A stretch of DNA of 64,000 bases from Zygnema cylindricum (taxonomy: Eukaryota > Streptophyta > Zygnematophyceae > Zygnematales > Zygnemataceae): contig JBBHKE010001269.1 of NCBI GenBank assembly GCA_037447655.1, positions 1-64,000 on the forward strand, read 5' to 3'. The position numbers and the translations under genes are program-made. Of this stretch, positions 36,405 to 49,077 are shown piece by piece; positions within the stretch are counted from its first letter, which is position 1; each line of letters begins with the position of its first letter. Under the pieces are notes generated by a model, which worked only from the letters and a program-made list of their open reading frames with translations, did no database searches and had not been told where the DNA came from.

Positions 36405-37345
36405 TGAATGCACATATAAAGAACATATACAATAAGCATCGAATGTAATAGTAATAATGCTTAATAGCATTGATAGCAATAATAATAATAAACATAGCTA
36501 TCAGAATATGTAATACAATAGCAATATAGCAATGAAGAATGCACAAGATGATGGCAATGATGGTAATGATGGCAATGGAACAGAATGAATGAATGGTGAA
36601 TGAATGAAAACAATAATAATAATGGTGGAATAACAATGGAATGAACAATAATAATGGAATAATAATGGAATGGAATGGAATGGAACAATAGCATCGGCAA
36701 TGGCAAATAATAATGGCAATGGCAATGGCAATGGCAATGGCAATGGCAATGGCAATGGCTGGCAATGGCAATGGCAATGGCAATAGCAATAGCAATAGCA
36801 ATAGCAATAGCAATAGCAATAGCAATAACAATAGCAATAACAATAACAATAACAATAACAATAAAATAACAATAAAAATAATAACAATAATAATATAATA
36901 CCACTAATATTAATACTACCAATAATACTAAAACTGCTAATAATAAAAACACTACTAATAATAATAATTCTAATAATAATAAATATACTATAAATAATAA
37001 TGATAGAAAAGATACTAATAATAATAATAATAATAGTAATAATATTAATAAAAATAATAACAATAATAATAATAATAATAATACTAATAAAAATAAAAAT
37101 AATAATAATAATAGTAACAATAATACTAATAACAATAATAATGACGATGATAACAATAACGATAATTATCACGATAAAAATGACGATAATGACGATAATA
37201 ATAATGACGATAAAACTAAAAATGATAATAATAATGGCGATAAAACTAAAAATGATAATAATAATGGCGATAAAACTAAAAACGATAATAATAATGACAA
37301 TAAAAAAAAAGATGATAAAAATAACAACGATGGTAATAACAATAA
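36405..37345. repeat. Compound microsatellite: AATGG, GGCAAT, AGCAAT, AACAAT and AAT blocks
   Basis: Blocks in order: AAT/AATGG-rich (36405-36700); GGCAAT hexamers (about 36712-36780); AGCAAT hexamers (about 36781-36830); AACAAT hexamers (about 36831-36865); AAT-rich DNA (to about 37170); then a 30 bp unit containing GGCGATAAAACTAAAAATGA repeated about three times (37200-37300). Long frames on both strands (polyleucine, alternating Ile/Ala, polyasparagine) are by-products of the repeats. Confidence 0.95.
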
Positions 37346-39786
37346 CGTACAAGAAGTACATCGACGAGTGTACCTTCTTGTACTGTACAGTCTTACTATT
37401 GGTCGAGGGTTTAGTAGTAGATAGCTGTAAGTAGGTTTAGGACTTAGAAAATTTTTCTTTGGGAAGCCTCTCTCCCACAACCATTCTATATTTATGAGCC
37501 AACTTTGGCCAACGATAACTTACTACTCGAGGAGCAAATTCACTGATTCTTTTTGGGTTCGGCTCAAGGGGGTCGGGCCTTCACAAGGGAGAAGTTGGTA
37601 AGAATACTTGCGTACCAGGGCGGTACTCATTATTTGGAAAAGTGAGAAGGGCAAATATTATCCTAAGGGCTTCTAGTTAGCTGTCTACTTTGAGGACTAT
37701 CGGGGTCTCAGAGTTACAACATGTTGAGCTTGCTAGTGCAAGATATGTAGAATCCGAGGAGAGAAAGATTAACACACTAATTATGAAACTCCTAGATGAC
37801 TATGAAAACATCTTTAACCGTATACAGGAAAAGGATGGCTCCTCATGGACTTGAAGCATTACCATGAGGATGACTCTTGTGAGGGAAAACACTTTAGAGC
37901 TTCGTAGGGGAAGTGACAACGTGAATGCACTAATAGCTGGTGGTGACTGGCGGAAACACGATGAGAGGAATGGTGGTGACAGGCGCAAGCGTGATGAGAG
38001 GAATGATGGTGACTCCCGAAAGCGTGATGAGAGGAAGAAAGACAAAGATAAACCTTATTGGAACTTCGGTGGAAAGAGAGGGAGAGGAAAAGAGAGGGGA
38101 GATTTGAAAAGAGGGATTTGCTTCTTTTGTAGGGAACCGGGTCACTATATGGAGGAATATCTATATGGAAAAAAATTAGGTTTTGGAATGTGGATGAGGA
38201 GGAAGAAGGTGAAGAGGAGAAACAGGATGAAAATATTTGGAAGCTTCTTTGCATCGGTAGTATGGGGAATAGAGAAAAGCACACAGAAATTCCACGAAAG
38301 CAACAGTGTGCTTTATGAGGTAAAAGGGAGGTAAACATCAAGGAGGTACTTGAAGAAGTTAAAAATAATGAGGATATTTTCATAGATATTTTGGGGACAA
38401 AAAACTGGTCGAAAGAGAAGACTTCAACGGATTCCATGGAAAGGGGAAAAGTAATTCTAGAGGGGGCTCCAAAGGATAGCGGAGAAGTGGAACTTTTAAT
38501 GAGAGGTATAGGGGAGAGAAATATTATTTGGGAATCAAAATGAAAAGTGATAGTGAAAAGACTTATATGGATCTATAACGGGGAAATGGGGAAAAATCAA
38601 AAAATGGGGTAGTTATCATAGATAACCATTTAAGTAGAGAAGATGTAGGAGTTATGAAAACTTAAATACGGACTAAGTGGTTTTTGGGAAAATTTGGTGG
38701 AGGATGGATTTGACATCACTACTTGGTATAATGTCACTTATGAAGATGTGCTTGTAAAAGGCATATCATCTGGGTATGTGTTGCAGTTTGAGGATGGGCC
38801 TGGCTGTTGGAACAACAAAAGGGAGATTGGATTTTGTGTGGATGAAAAAAAAATTAGGTGGAAAATCTCTTATTGGATTTATGAAAAGTGGCATGGTAAA
38901 TAAAATGTGTGATCAACAAGATGGAATGTTTATTTCAGCTCATCTGATACACCTTTTTTTTTAAACATATGAGGGTAGTGACTTAAAGATTTATAAGGAG
39001 AAAGGAAAGAAGAAAAGAAAAGAAAAGAAAAAAATTTTATCTTGGTAAGGGTTGAAAGAAAAGTGGACTAGAAAATAAAGGGAGTGTTGAAATGTATGTA
39101 TTTTCTGGGTCTGTATTGTGTAGAAAATAATGTTTTTTTTTTGATATTTTTTCTAGGTTGAAATAGAAAAGAAGCGAAGGCAGTCAGCCTCTAACTCCTC
39201 TCTCTAACCCCCACACTTGCCGTAGTCACTAAAGGCTAGAGAGGGAGTTAGAGTCATGGATGCCTAAGCTGTCTAGAGAGACAAGTAGCAGAATCTGGGT
39301 AGATTTACGAAAAGGGATTTAAGGTACTCAGGATTTGATCCTGGTACCCGCCGTTTGTCAAATCGCAAGTAGCCGTTAGCCTTATCATATAGTCTAAGAC
39401 ATATGCTGAGAGATATAGGGTACGATAGTTATTTAAATATTTAAACGTAGACATTTTCATTTAACTATTGAACCGTACGGTTGAACGTAGAACAAGTTGA
39501 AAACTATAGCACCGCACAAAATAAATGGTGCATACATTTATTTCAACGGCTCATTTAAACGCCGATCTAATCGGAGGGCCGTGGTAAGCGCGAGCGTCAC
39601 AGGAAGGACATTTTGGCGGTTTTCGGACGCCACCACTCTAGATGACACGTGGCAACATCTTACGGGTTTACCAAATCTTCGGAGCGCACGATAACAAATC
39701 CGGATGTGACTGATGTCACCGTTTTGTGTATGCCTTACAATAACGTACAGAAAGTACTCCTGCAGTTGTACCTTTTGTACGGTACA
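37345..39786 (+). mobile_element. Copia remnant I: partial 5' LTR, eroded gag-pol, start of 3' LTR
   Basis: The segment 37345-37717 matches the 3' half of a copia LTR, with a CTCTCTCCCA stem and TATATTTATGAGCC. The microsatellite abuts its left side. Gag scraps follow: NTLIMKLLDDYENIFNRIQ near 37770 and the zinc knuckle CFFCREPGHYMEEY near 38121, whose last Cys is lost. RNase H scraps (ITTWYNVTYED, SGYVLQF) are near 38713-38790. A polypurine tract AAAATAAAGGGAG precedes TGTTGAAATG at 39085, the 3' LTR start. Most of pol is deleted. The two LTR ends differ in type, so this may be a mosaic of two remnants. Confidence 0.7.
39085..39786 (+). repeat. 3' LTR of remnant I, first part (split by H)
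   Basis: It starts TGTTGAAATGTATG after the polypurine tract. It carries the antisense tRNA-like patch near 39330-39400 and stops at GGTACA, where a minus-strand LTR begins. The rest is at 51480-51957, where CAGTCATATGATTGGTTGG resumes the usual LTR order. Confidence 0.7.
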
Positions 39787-40025
39787 TGAAACTCTATGGG
39801 TTCCATCCACCCCACAGAATTCGCAGATCCAAAGAAGCTTATCTAGATAGTGCCGACTCCAAGTTGATACAAACTCAAATGACTGACACCTTGACAGTCA
39901 GAACCACAATACAACTTCACCCCCGTGAAAGAAGACTTTATGTATGCTCAGTTCCCCCATTGAATGCAAAGTTAGAATCTGAGTATTTGGACCCATTCCC
40001 CCTCTTTGACTTTCTCTTAGAAATG
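39787..40025 (-). repeat. Minus-strand solo LTR H, fragment 1 (its 3' end)
   Basis: The sequence from TGAAACTCTATGGG is the reverse complement of an LTR terminus. It matches the 3' end of the I LTR near 51780-51957 (for example AAGCTTATCT, ACTCCAAGTTGATACAAAC). H is interrupted here by element E (TSD AAATG) and continues at 49557. Confidence 0.75.
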
Positions 40026-41037
40026 TGTTGAATTATTAGATTTATAATTTATTTTCTAGGTTTGAATAGCTTAAGTGAAAATAGAAAAGAAAAGCGTAGG
40101 CAGTCTGCCTCCACCTCTTCCCTCTACCCCTTATACTTGTTGTAGTCACTGAAGGAAAGAGAGAATGGTGGAGCCATGACTGTCTTCGCTCTTTAGGCAG
40201 AACAGAAGAAGTGACATACGTCACTTCTAACAAAAAGGTAGTTGAGTCTAGCAAGACTCGAACCTCTGACCGGCAGAGCGAGGCGTAGCCGTCAGCCTTA
40301 GCCGGTCTGTCGTTGAAGTCCTTTATAGTACACGAGGTATGATTAGTATTTAAATATGTCAAAATTCACTAATCCAACTAACAGACTTACGGATAAGTAA
40401 CATAGAAACAAAATGAAATATAGTGCGAAAAGTGAAACCGCACGAAACAAATTAACGAGACATTGATTTTCAACAGCTAACATTAAAAGCCGATTTGGAT
40501 CCGACGGCATGCGTCATCGCCGAGATCCCGGAATGCTCGCTTTGGCGGTTTTTGGGCATGACATGACCTGGAGCCACGGGCAAGATAACATTGGGTAGCG
40601 AGAATCCCAAAGAGCATGAGGGCGAGTTCGGAGGAGACAAGCGTCCACTCAATGGCCGAGTCGTACACAGACCGTACAGAAAGTACACCGCCCACAGTAC
40701 CTTTCTGTACTCCATAGTTCTCTAATTGGTTCGTACATCAGTAGATATGGATTGTGAGAGGGATTTAATACTTAGGAGATTTAGGAGGTAGGCGCCTCTC
40801 TCCCACTGAGCTTTTATATATTTTGGCATCTTTGCCACTTGAAAATTAATCGCCTAGTTGGGCGTTTTCAGTGATTTCTTTTGCTGCGGACTCAAGGGAG
40901 TCCAAAATGCACACGGTTGCAGTCAAATTGCTTGTTAGCCTACTAGGATATTTGTGATCTTAGCTAAAAAAGGGTCAGACAAAAACTATCTAGAGCCTTC
41001 TTAAATTCTGTAATCTAGTGGGGGACACAAAATTGCA
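40026..41037 (+). repeat. 5' LTR of copia E
   Basis: The 1012 bp LTR is bounded by TGTTGAATTA and AAATTGCA. Directly after it comes GGTTATGGGCCCACC (41038-41052), the half-tRNA primer site. The tRNA-like patch is near 40245-40320. Confidence 0.92.
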
Positions 41038-41830
41038 GGTTATGGGCCCACCCTCTAGGGTGCCCATTTTCAACGGATATGGGTCCATTTATTTGGGAAG
41101 CCATGATGGTAGGGGCTTTGTGTGAAAAGCGATACTGGGGTATCGTCAGTGGACAAGTGAAATGTCCATCTCAGGGAATTCCACCAGGGTTTAGTGGAGT
41201 GAGGTTTTCTGCAGCAGTATCTGCTCCAATGGAGGAGGCAGACACCAAAGACAATAGTGTTTCAGAAAAGGGGAAAGGGAAGGTGACACCTCTTACTCTT
41301 ATCGCCACAGTACTTTAAGCGGGGGCCGTGAAGTCCGAAGAAATCGATAGTCAAATGTGGGAATACACAAACATGGCAGCCACGCACTTCATTCTGAGAC
41401 ATCTTACTCATGCTTTGGCAACCTCCCATCCCCACATTTTCAAGGCCGAAGAGTTGTGGGAGACCTTAATGGAGATCTATAGAGCCGGTACCATTCAGGA
41501 GCTCCAGTTGGCCGAGCAACGGTTAGGGAAGTATACTTACAAAGGGGGCAAAATACTAGATTATTATAATGACCTCTTTTGTTTGTATATGGAGATGGAG
41601 AGTGCCGGGTGGACCGGTACAATGAAGATAAAAGTCAAAACCATCATCATGAAATTGCCTACTGAGTTTTAGAACATAGTGTACTGAGTGCAAGAAATGG
41701 ATGACAATTTTTTGGAAGTGGAACACACTGGTACGGATGATACTTGTGCAGGAGAACATTATCGAGATTCGGAGAGGAGGAAAGAGCGTTCAAGCTCTAG
41801 CTGGCGGAATAGACCGGTGGAGGAACAAGG
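41038..41830 (+). pseudogene. Gag of copia E, broken and cut by element C
   Basis: It begins in the primer site as VMGPPSRVPIFNGYG and shows the conserved GALCEKRYWGIVSGQVK block and LTHALATSHPHIFKAEELW. The core GGKILDYYNDLFCLYMEMESAGW follows. A frame loss occurs near 41083, a TAA near 41316 and a TAG near 41671. Element C enters after GGAACAAGG at 41830. The zinc-knuckle region resumes after 47744 but is itself decayed: the knuckle reads CHFY, then a stop. Confidence 0.85.
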
Positions 41831-42668
41831 TGTTGTTCTACAACCACCGTTGCAGGTGGAGGAGCAGCAGTAGTAGTAGAAGTAGACATGATACACTCTC
41901 AGAAGCTATCAAGAATCCTACCAAACAGCTGTTCTTAAGTGATCACCAATTCTTATACAAGCATCCAAATCTCACAAAACTCTATCACAATATAAAGTAA
42001 CATAAACACTGACAACTCTTAAAGTTTCATCACAATTGACCCAACAACACTCAAGATATAATGCTCGGAAGTTTCCCAAAAACTGTCTGCAGTTTTACTA
42101 CTTGGAAGTCTGGATACATAAAAATGCTCTAAGTCCTAAGTCTTATACTTTCGGTGTTCTACCGCCGATAACAGTGTACCTGAGAGGTACGTCCAGAATC
42201 AACCCACCTACTGAGATCTACGTGTTCTTGATCGTGCCAACCCAATCTATCATTGTACAGTCAATATTACTCAGAATCTATATTAAGTTACTGTACAAAT
42301 ACTTGTCGGCTAAGTCACTTGTGATACTCTTATGAATCTCGTCCGTTGACTAGATTCATATTAATCGCAGCTGCGTTGTCCCGTACCGGATCACATTTAT
42401 ATCACCCGCGGCTGCGGTGTCCTGCACCAAATCATATCCAAGATAGTAGCAGCTGCGTTGTCTGTACGGATCTTATCCAAAGTGACCGCAGCTGCGTTTG
42501 TCCTGTCAGTATCGCAGCTTCGCTGCTGCGCTGCTCTGCTGCTGCGCTGCTGCGCAGCTCTGCTGTATAGCAGCTGCGCTGCTCTTCCGTATAGCAGCTG
42601 CGCTGCTGTCTGTATAGTTGCTGCGCTGCTGCGCTGCTCTGAGACTGAGAGCTTTCCAAAAGACAACA
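41831..42668 (-). repeat. 3' LTR of copia C
   Basis: The 838 bp LTR is preceded (minus sense) by a polypurine tract ending TTAGGGGAG at 42669-42677. It contains a tract of GCTGCG/GCTGCT words at about 42515-42640, 24 bp longer than in the other LTR. Confidence 0.93.
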
Positions 42669-42763
42669 CTCCCCTAAAGCTTTAGACTCAGTATACCAGC
42701 GCAGCTGCGGTGATAAACTAGCGCAGTATCGCAGCATAGCAATATAGCAGTGCAGCAATTCAA

Positions 42764-45700
42764 CTATTCACTTAATCCCACTGCTTCCCTACAATACTTC
42801 AGCTTAGGAGCAGGAAGAGCTTTAGTGAGCATATCAGCAATCATTTTTGCATCTGGTAAGTAACATAATTTAATCACTCTAGAGAACACTTTTTCTCTTA
42901 CAAAGTGTAATCGTACATCCATGTGCTTGCTTTTGAAGTGATGACTCGGGTTAGAAGCAATGGCAATGGCAGCCTGGTTATCACACCAGATCACCTGTGG
43001 ACCAACTTGCATGTATCCTAGTTCTTGTAACATGGATTTTACCCATAAGAGTTCTTTGAGGGCCGAGCTTGCTGCCATATATTCCGACTCCATTGTCGAC
43101 TGTGCTGTCACCTTTTGAAGTTTGCTGCTCCAGCAGCAAGTACCGTTCCCAATTTGTAGAACGCATCCCGTGGTAGATTTCCGGCTTGGCATGTCGCCAT
43201 AGCTTGCATCACTCCATGTTTGCAGCTTGACTTCTCCTCCGCCTAGAGTGAGTTTGAGATCTTTAGTTCCTGCCAAATATCTTAAGACTCTCTTTGCTGC
43301 ATCTAGATCAGATTTTCTCGGATTTTGTAGACTCCTACTCAGTACCCCGACTGCTGCAGCAATGTCAGGACGGGTACAGTTCATGAAGTATATTAAGCTT
43401 CCCACTATCTGTCTATAAGGTATTATTGCCATAGGATCATTCTCCCCTGATTCTAAATACTCGCTAACAATAACACCTGGTTCTGTCTCTTCTAACTTCT
43501 GCCGAAACTCCATTGGAGTTAAACACCCTTTTGCCCCCCGCATTCCGTACTCATCTAACATGTTTCCAATAGCCTCTTTTTGAGTCAATTTTATTATTTT
43601 CTTATTTCTGTCCCTCTCTACCTGGATACCCAAAATATATTTGGCCTCACCGAGGTCTTTCATCTCGAACCGTGAGTTTAGAGCAGTTTTGATTTTGTTA
43701 ATTTCAGCCATTGATTTGCTAATTAATAGCAAATCATCTACATATACCGCTATATACACTATCCCATTTTCACCCTTTAGAACGTAGACAGAGTGATCAA
43801 AACTTATCCTTTGAAATCCTAGACTAGTCAAGAATTCATCAAGCTTTATATTCCACTGTCTCGGGGCCTGTTTCAGGCCGTACAAAGATTTTAGCAACTT
43901 CCATACTAAGTGCTCTTTTCCTGGTTCTACATACTTTTCAGGCTGCTGCATGTAAATGGTCTCTTCTAGTTCTCCATGCAAAAAGGCCGTTTTTACATCC
44001 ATCTGATGAATTTCCATATCTTCTATAGCAGCTAGGGAAAGCAAAATCCTAACTGTTGGAAATCTTACAACCGGAGAAAATGTTTCTTCAAAATCGATTC
44101 CTTCCTTTTGATTGTACCACTTCGCCACAAGTCTGGCCTTATAACGTTCAATGGTGTTATCGGGATTTAACTTCACCTTGAATACCCATTTGTTGTCGAT
44201 CGCTTTTCGGTCTGGAGGAATGTCCACGAGCTCCCATGTTTGAGCCTCCATGATCGACTTCATTTCGTCGTTTGCCGCCTCAATCCAGTGATTCCGCTCT
44301 GGTGATGAGAAAGCTTCTTGGATGGTCAAGGGCTCCCCTGAGACTGCCGAGTAGGCAAAGTGAGAGCTTGCTTGCAGGCGGCTGCTTGATCTTCTTCCCC
44401 CCGGAAATTCTAAGGCTGAGATCGTCGGATCCCGCGCATTGCGCTGATTGCGCTGGTTGCGCTGGTTGCGATCCGTGTCTTGCTGATTGCGCTGGTTGCG
44501 ATCCGTGTGTTCGTGATTGCGCTGGTTGCGTTCCGTCTGTATTGACTGCTCTTGGTCCGTCTTGACCCGAAGTTGGTGAGGAAGTTGGAGGGAGTCTGAT
44601 TCCTGAGTCATTACCGGAGTTTGTGGAATCTGCGGGACAAGTTCCTGCATACAATCTAAGATGACATACTCCTGTACTTTCTGTTGCCTTTGCTGCTCTG
44701 TCATTTGAAATACATCTATGGAGTCTAGTTCATCCTTAACAATGATGTTTTTAGCTACAACTATTTTCTGCCTTTCAAACACAAAGACTCTATAACCTTT
44801 CGAGTGATCATCATATCCTAACAGAATACCCGGTTATCCCTTCGGTTCCATTTTCCATCTATCTGTAGACGTATCCAATATAAAGCATTGAATACCAAAG
44901 ACCTTGAAATGGCTAACATCTGGTTTGCTACCCGTCCAGATTTCGTAAGGAGTTGTTTCTACCGATCTTGATCCTATCCTATTTTTAATATAAACTGCAC
45001 AATATAGAGCCTCAGCCCAGAATTTCAGATCCACACCTTTATCGGCGAGCATAGATCTAGAGCTTTCCCTGAGAGTTTTATTCAGCCGTTCTGACACCCC
45101 ATTTTGTTCCGGTGAATATAGAACAGTCAGTAGATGACTAATGCCTTCCTCGAGTAAAAAGGTTTCAAACTCTTTTGATGTATATTCACCACCATTGTCC
45201 GATCTGAGCTGCAAAATAGATGAATTATGAAGTTTTTCAGCCCATGCTTTATAGTGTTTGAAGTGACCAAACACTTCACTCTTCTCCTTCATGAAGTAAA
45301 CTTTTGTAAACCGTGAGAAATCATCTGTGAAGGTGACCATATATTTCATTCCTCCGGCAGAAGGAACCTTCGCCGGACCAATGACATCCGAATGAATTTG
45401 TTGTAAAAGTTTGGTCGACCGATGCTTAGACTCGTTAGGAAATGGCAATCTGTGGATTTTGCCTAAAGCGCAACCATCGCAAGTTTTGACCGGCCGATTT
45501 GTGATTGATACACCCTCTATCTTTCCAGCAACAACCATTTTTTTCAAACTATCATAGTTGACATGGCCTAATCTTTTATGCCACAACTCATCTGAGTGCA
45601 AAACACCGGAGTACAAAACATCATTTTCTTTTGTGTTAGCCATATCCATGCGATACATCTTGCTACTATCTCTAGTACCTGTAACCGCAACCTTGCCGTT

Positions 45701-46291
45701 TTTGCTAACAACCTGCCGACCATTTTTCAAACTGACCTCAAAGCCTTTACTCTCAACCAACGACGTAGAAAACAGATTTTTCTTAAAGTCAGGCACAAAT
45801 AACACATTGTGAAGAGTCCTTTCAATTTGTTTTCCATCCATATCAACTAGCAAGGACACATCACCCATTGCACGAGTTTGGACACTCATTCCACAAGCAT
45901 TATAAATATTTTTCTCCGGCGTTGCTTTCAGATTTTTGAAGATGGCTTTGTTCCAACACATATGCGCTGACGCTCCTGTATCCATAATCCATCCAGGGTC
46001 CTTTGCGCCTTCCATTGCTGCCGCCATAGCGAATAGATCCGTGTCGTCTTCCTCAGAAAATGTCAGAGTTTCGTCTTGGAGTGATGAAGAAGCTGAAAAC
46101 AGTGCATTTCCACGAGGTGTAGGCTTCGTGAAGTTTTTGTAAAACTGACTTTGTTGCCATCCTGGCCTGTATAAACCTGTATCGTTAGCTTGTTTAAGTT
46201 TAGAACAGAATTTGTATCCATGACCTCTCTCACTAGAATAAAAACATGCATTGTTGGATTTTCTATTTCCCCCCAGATTAAACTGTCTCAA
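42764..46291 (-). pseudogene. Pol (protease, integrase, RT, RNase H) of copia C, one internal stop
   Basis: Minus-strand frame with the zinc knuckle near 46250, where the second Cys is Ser (CFYSSERGHGYKFC). Protease is WIMDTGASAHMC (about 45990). The pre-integrase motif is [10 protein letters not shown] (about 45580), followed by CDGCALGK. Integrase has HSDVIGP, SDNGGEY (about 45200) and SERLNKTL. The RT has [35 protein letters not shown] and YVDDLL (about 43740); RNase H has WSDASYGD (about 43205) and WCDNQAAIA. The only nonsense codon is TAA at 44834-44836, just after KWKMEPKG; the same frame continues beyond it to the stop at 42764. Otherwise all catalytic motifs are present. Confidence 0.92.
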
Positions 46292-46356
46292 TTGGGTAAA
46301 CTGATTACTTTGCTGATTAAATTGACCGTTCTTTCCAAATTCTGAATTAAAAGCCT

Positions 46357-46983
46357 CTACTTGCTCAACATGAGAATATTAGATGTAGCTTCCTCCTCTA
46401 ATAAAATATTGATTGCTAACTGTAAGGTCCAGCTAGCTTTATCTTTCTGTTTGAGCATGTCAAATGCTCCTTTCATACTACGAGGGAGACCCCGCATGAG
46501 CAATGCTGCCTGGTGAAACTGAGGAAACACCCCACCGGCACAAGCATGTGCATCTACAAGAATACGAAATTTGTTAGAATATTCAGCCATTGTACCGCCA
46601 GTGTACTTATAGTCCCAAATTTTTGCGGCCAATAGAAGTTCTTCCTGAACATTAGCCTTTTCATAATCACTTTTAATGGATTTCCAGATATCAATTGCTT
46701 TTTTCATTTTTATCCGAGACATAGCTAAGTCCTCAGATATACAAAATTTCAAAATAGAACGAGCTTGCGTATTTTTCTTAGACCATGACGGATCAGATTC
46801 ATCCAAAGAACCATCCAATATATCCAAAAGATTGACATTTTCAAAATGTGTCTCCACCATATCCGCCCAGTAAACATACTTGTCCCCGGAAAAGATAGGA
46901 ATTCTTGATGACAGGCCCATAACCTGTTGTTCTAGAACCACCGGTGCAGGTGGAGGAGCAGCAGTAGTAGTAGAAGTAGACAT
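46357..46983 (-). pseudogene. Gag of copia C, starting inside the 5' LTR, 3' frameshift
   Basis: The ATG at 46983 is 59 bp inside the 5' LTR. The frame reads MSTSTTTAAPPPAPVVLEQQ in the LTR, then VMGLSSRIPIFSG across the primer site GGTTATGGGCC. Gag core motifs follow: KYVYWADMVETHFENVN, AMSRIKMKKAIDIWKSIKSD, KYTGGTMAEYSNKFRILVDA and LLMRGLPRSMKGAFDML. The frame stops at 46357. One nt shifted, the sequence continues SHVEQVEAFNSEFG towards the zinc knuckle, so a single indel near 46372 separates it from the pol frame at 46291. This Gag forms the particle shell in the copia family. Confidence 0.88.
46914..46924 (-). other. Primer-binding site of copia C (half initiator tRNA-Met)
   Basis: Minus-strand GGTTATGGGCC directly follows the 5' LTR end. 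It is complementary to the anticodon-loop side of the 5' half of initiator tRNA-Met, the primer type known from Drosophila copia. Confidence 0.85.
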
Positions 46984-47738
46984 GATACACTCTCAGAAGC
47001 TATCAAGAATCCTACCAAACAGCTGTTCTTAAGTGATCACCAATTCTTATACAAGCATCCAAATCTCACAAAACTCTATCAGAATATAGAGTAACATAAA
47101 TACTGAGAACTCCCAAAGTTTCTGCAGAATTGACCCAACAACACTCAAGATATAATACTCAGAAGTTTCCCAAAAACTGTTTGCAGTTTTACTACTTGGA
47201 AGTCTGGATACATAAAAATGTTCTAAGTCCTAAGTCTTATACTTTCGGTGTTCTACCACCGATAACAGTGTACCTGAGAGGTACGTCCAGAATCAACCCA
47301 CCTACTGAGATTTACGTGTTCTTGATCGTGCCAACCCAATCTATCATTGTACAGTCAATATTACTCAGAATCTATATTAAGTTACTGTACAAATACTCGT
47401 CGGCTAAGTCACTTGTGATACTCTTATGAATCTCGTCCGTTGACTAGATTCATATTAATCGCAGCTGCGTTGTCCCGTACCGCATCACATTTATATCACC
47501 CGCGGCTGCGGTGTCCTGCACCAAATCATATCCAAGATAGTAGCAGCTGCGTTGTCTGTACGGATCTTATCCAAAGTGACCGCAGCTGCGTTTGTCCTGT
47601 CAGTATCGCAGCTTCGCTGCTGCGCTGCTCTGCTGCTGCGCTGCTGCGCTGCTCTTCCGTATAGCAGCTGCGCTTCTGTCTGTATAGTTGCTGCGCTGCT
47701 GCGTTTCTCTGAGACTGAGAGCTTTCCAAAAGACAACA
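46925..47738 (-). repeat. 5' LTR of copia C
   Basis: The 814 bp LTR is bounded on the minus strand by TGTTGTCTTT and AGAACAACA. It encodes the first 20 residues of Gag at its end. A GCTGCG-rich tract lies at about 47610-47705. Confidence 0.93.
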
Positions 47739-47743
47739 CAAGG

Positions 47744-49077
47744 AAGCCATACGACAACTTAGAGGGAGAGAAAGATCAAACTAGAGGATCGAGGCCTCCA
47801 AATGGCCTTTGTCACTTCTACTAAAAGCGAACACACTTCATAGCTGATTACATTAAGCTGTTGGAGCTGAGGCTGCAAGAAAACCGAGGTGGAGGTTCTT
47901 CCGGGGGAAAGAAGAAGGCAATCCTAGTCACACAACTGAAAGGGGAGACCGAGGAGGATGACTTTTTAGAGGAGGAGGATGGAGAGCTTCTTCTTGAGAA
48001 GAATTTGGAGGGGAACGGCATTCCTCGAAAACAAAAGTGTGCTCTTGGATCCATTCGAGAACCTCCACAAGAAGGATTGATCATCGATTCATGTGCATCC
48101 ATGCATATGTGTGCTGACAGACACCTGTTTACCAAGCTAAGAAAGATTCCCACTGTAGAGATAGAGTACGAGGATGGAAGAGTAGTTACTACAAATCTAG
48201 TTGGATCGATAGATCTAAAAGTCTCAGTAACGGGTAAGACTTCCATACTCACTTTCTAAGATGAAATTTATATTCCTCAGTTGAGCAAAAATCTTGTCTC
48301 TACTTCTCTATTAGATGATAAAGAGTTTGACACCTTTACTAGAAAGGGAGTCTTTACAGCTAAGTATGGGGATGAAGTCTACTTCACAACAGATAAGGGT
48401 AGCCAAGGAATGTTTAGGCTTAACGTGAGTAATAAAAAGAAGAATGCTTACTATGTTGGTGTCCCAAACTTGGTGATTTCGCATAAGCGATTGGGGCATG
48501 TGCACTTTGATAGGGTGAGGGAAATAAAGGAGCTTATTGTAGTAGAAGGCATTCAGTGTGGGGATAATGAAATGGTGGATGATTGTAGTGGTTCTACCCA
48601 AGGTAATGCTCACAAACTTCCATTTCCCAAAACTGCCACATACAAAAGTGAGAAAATACTAGAGTTGGTCCACCCAGATATCGAGGAACCAACTAAAGTA
48701 CCTTCGGTAGGAGGTCAGAGGTTTAAGATGACAATCACTAATGATTGGTCCAGATACTCTAGAGTCTACTTTTTTAAATTAAAGTCTGAAGTACCTACTT
48801 ACTTCAAAGAATATAAAGCCTAGAATGAGAAGTTGCACAGAAACCTCATTAAAAGAATAAGAAGTGACAATGGGGGAGAAAATACCTCTAACCAGCTTGA
48901 GGAATATTTGAGGGATGAGGGAGTTCAACATAAAAAAACTGTACCTTATAATCTAAAACAAAATGGGGTAGCTGAGAGGTTGAATCAGAGATTAGGGGAC
49001 AGCGTTTGTAGTTTGCTGGTCCACAAAAGGATAAGAAAAAGGTTTTTGGCCGAGGCCATGAACTGTGCTAACTACAT
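47744..49077 (+). pseudogene. Pol of copia E (protease to mid-integrase), broken and deleted
   Basis: It contains the protease motif [12 protein letters not shown], with Cys in place of the usual Gly after Asp-Ser (about 48080). The pre-integrase motif is [12 protein letters not shown], which lacks the usual Trp (about 48480). The integrase motifs are SDNGGENTS (about 48865) and AERLNQRL (about 48972). Stops and frame losses occur near 48259 and 48823. The sequence ends at NCANYM, where it joins mid-LTR sequence. RT and RNase H are absent. Confidence 0.85.

Larger units (their letters stand above)
41831..47738 (-). mobile_element. Ty1/copia retrotransposon C, minus strand, nearly intact
   Basis: LTRs lie at 46925-47738 (5') and 41831-42668 (3'). 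The TSD CAAGG is at 41826-41830 and 47739-47743. On the minus strand the LTRs run TGTTGTCTTTTGG...AGAACAACA. They differ by a 24 bp indel in a GCTGCG-rich tract and a few substitutions. The internal region has one frameshift and one nonsense codon. It is a different lineage from A, B, D and E but has the same primer site and polypurine design. Confidence 0.95.

Noticed and set aside
36388-37434. Polyleucine, Ile/Ala-repeat and Asn-rich frames on both strands
   Set aside because: They are translations of microsatellite repeats, open in several registers at once.
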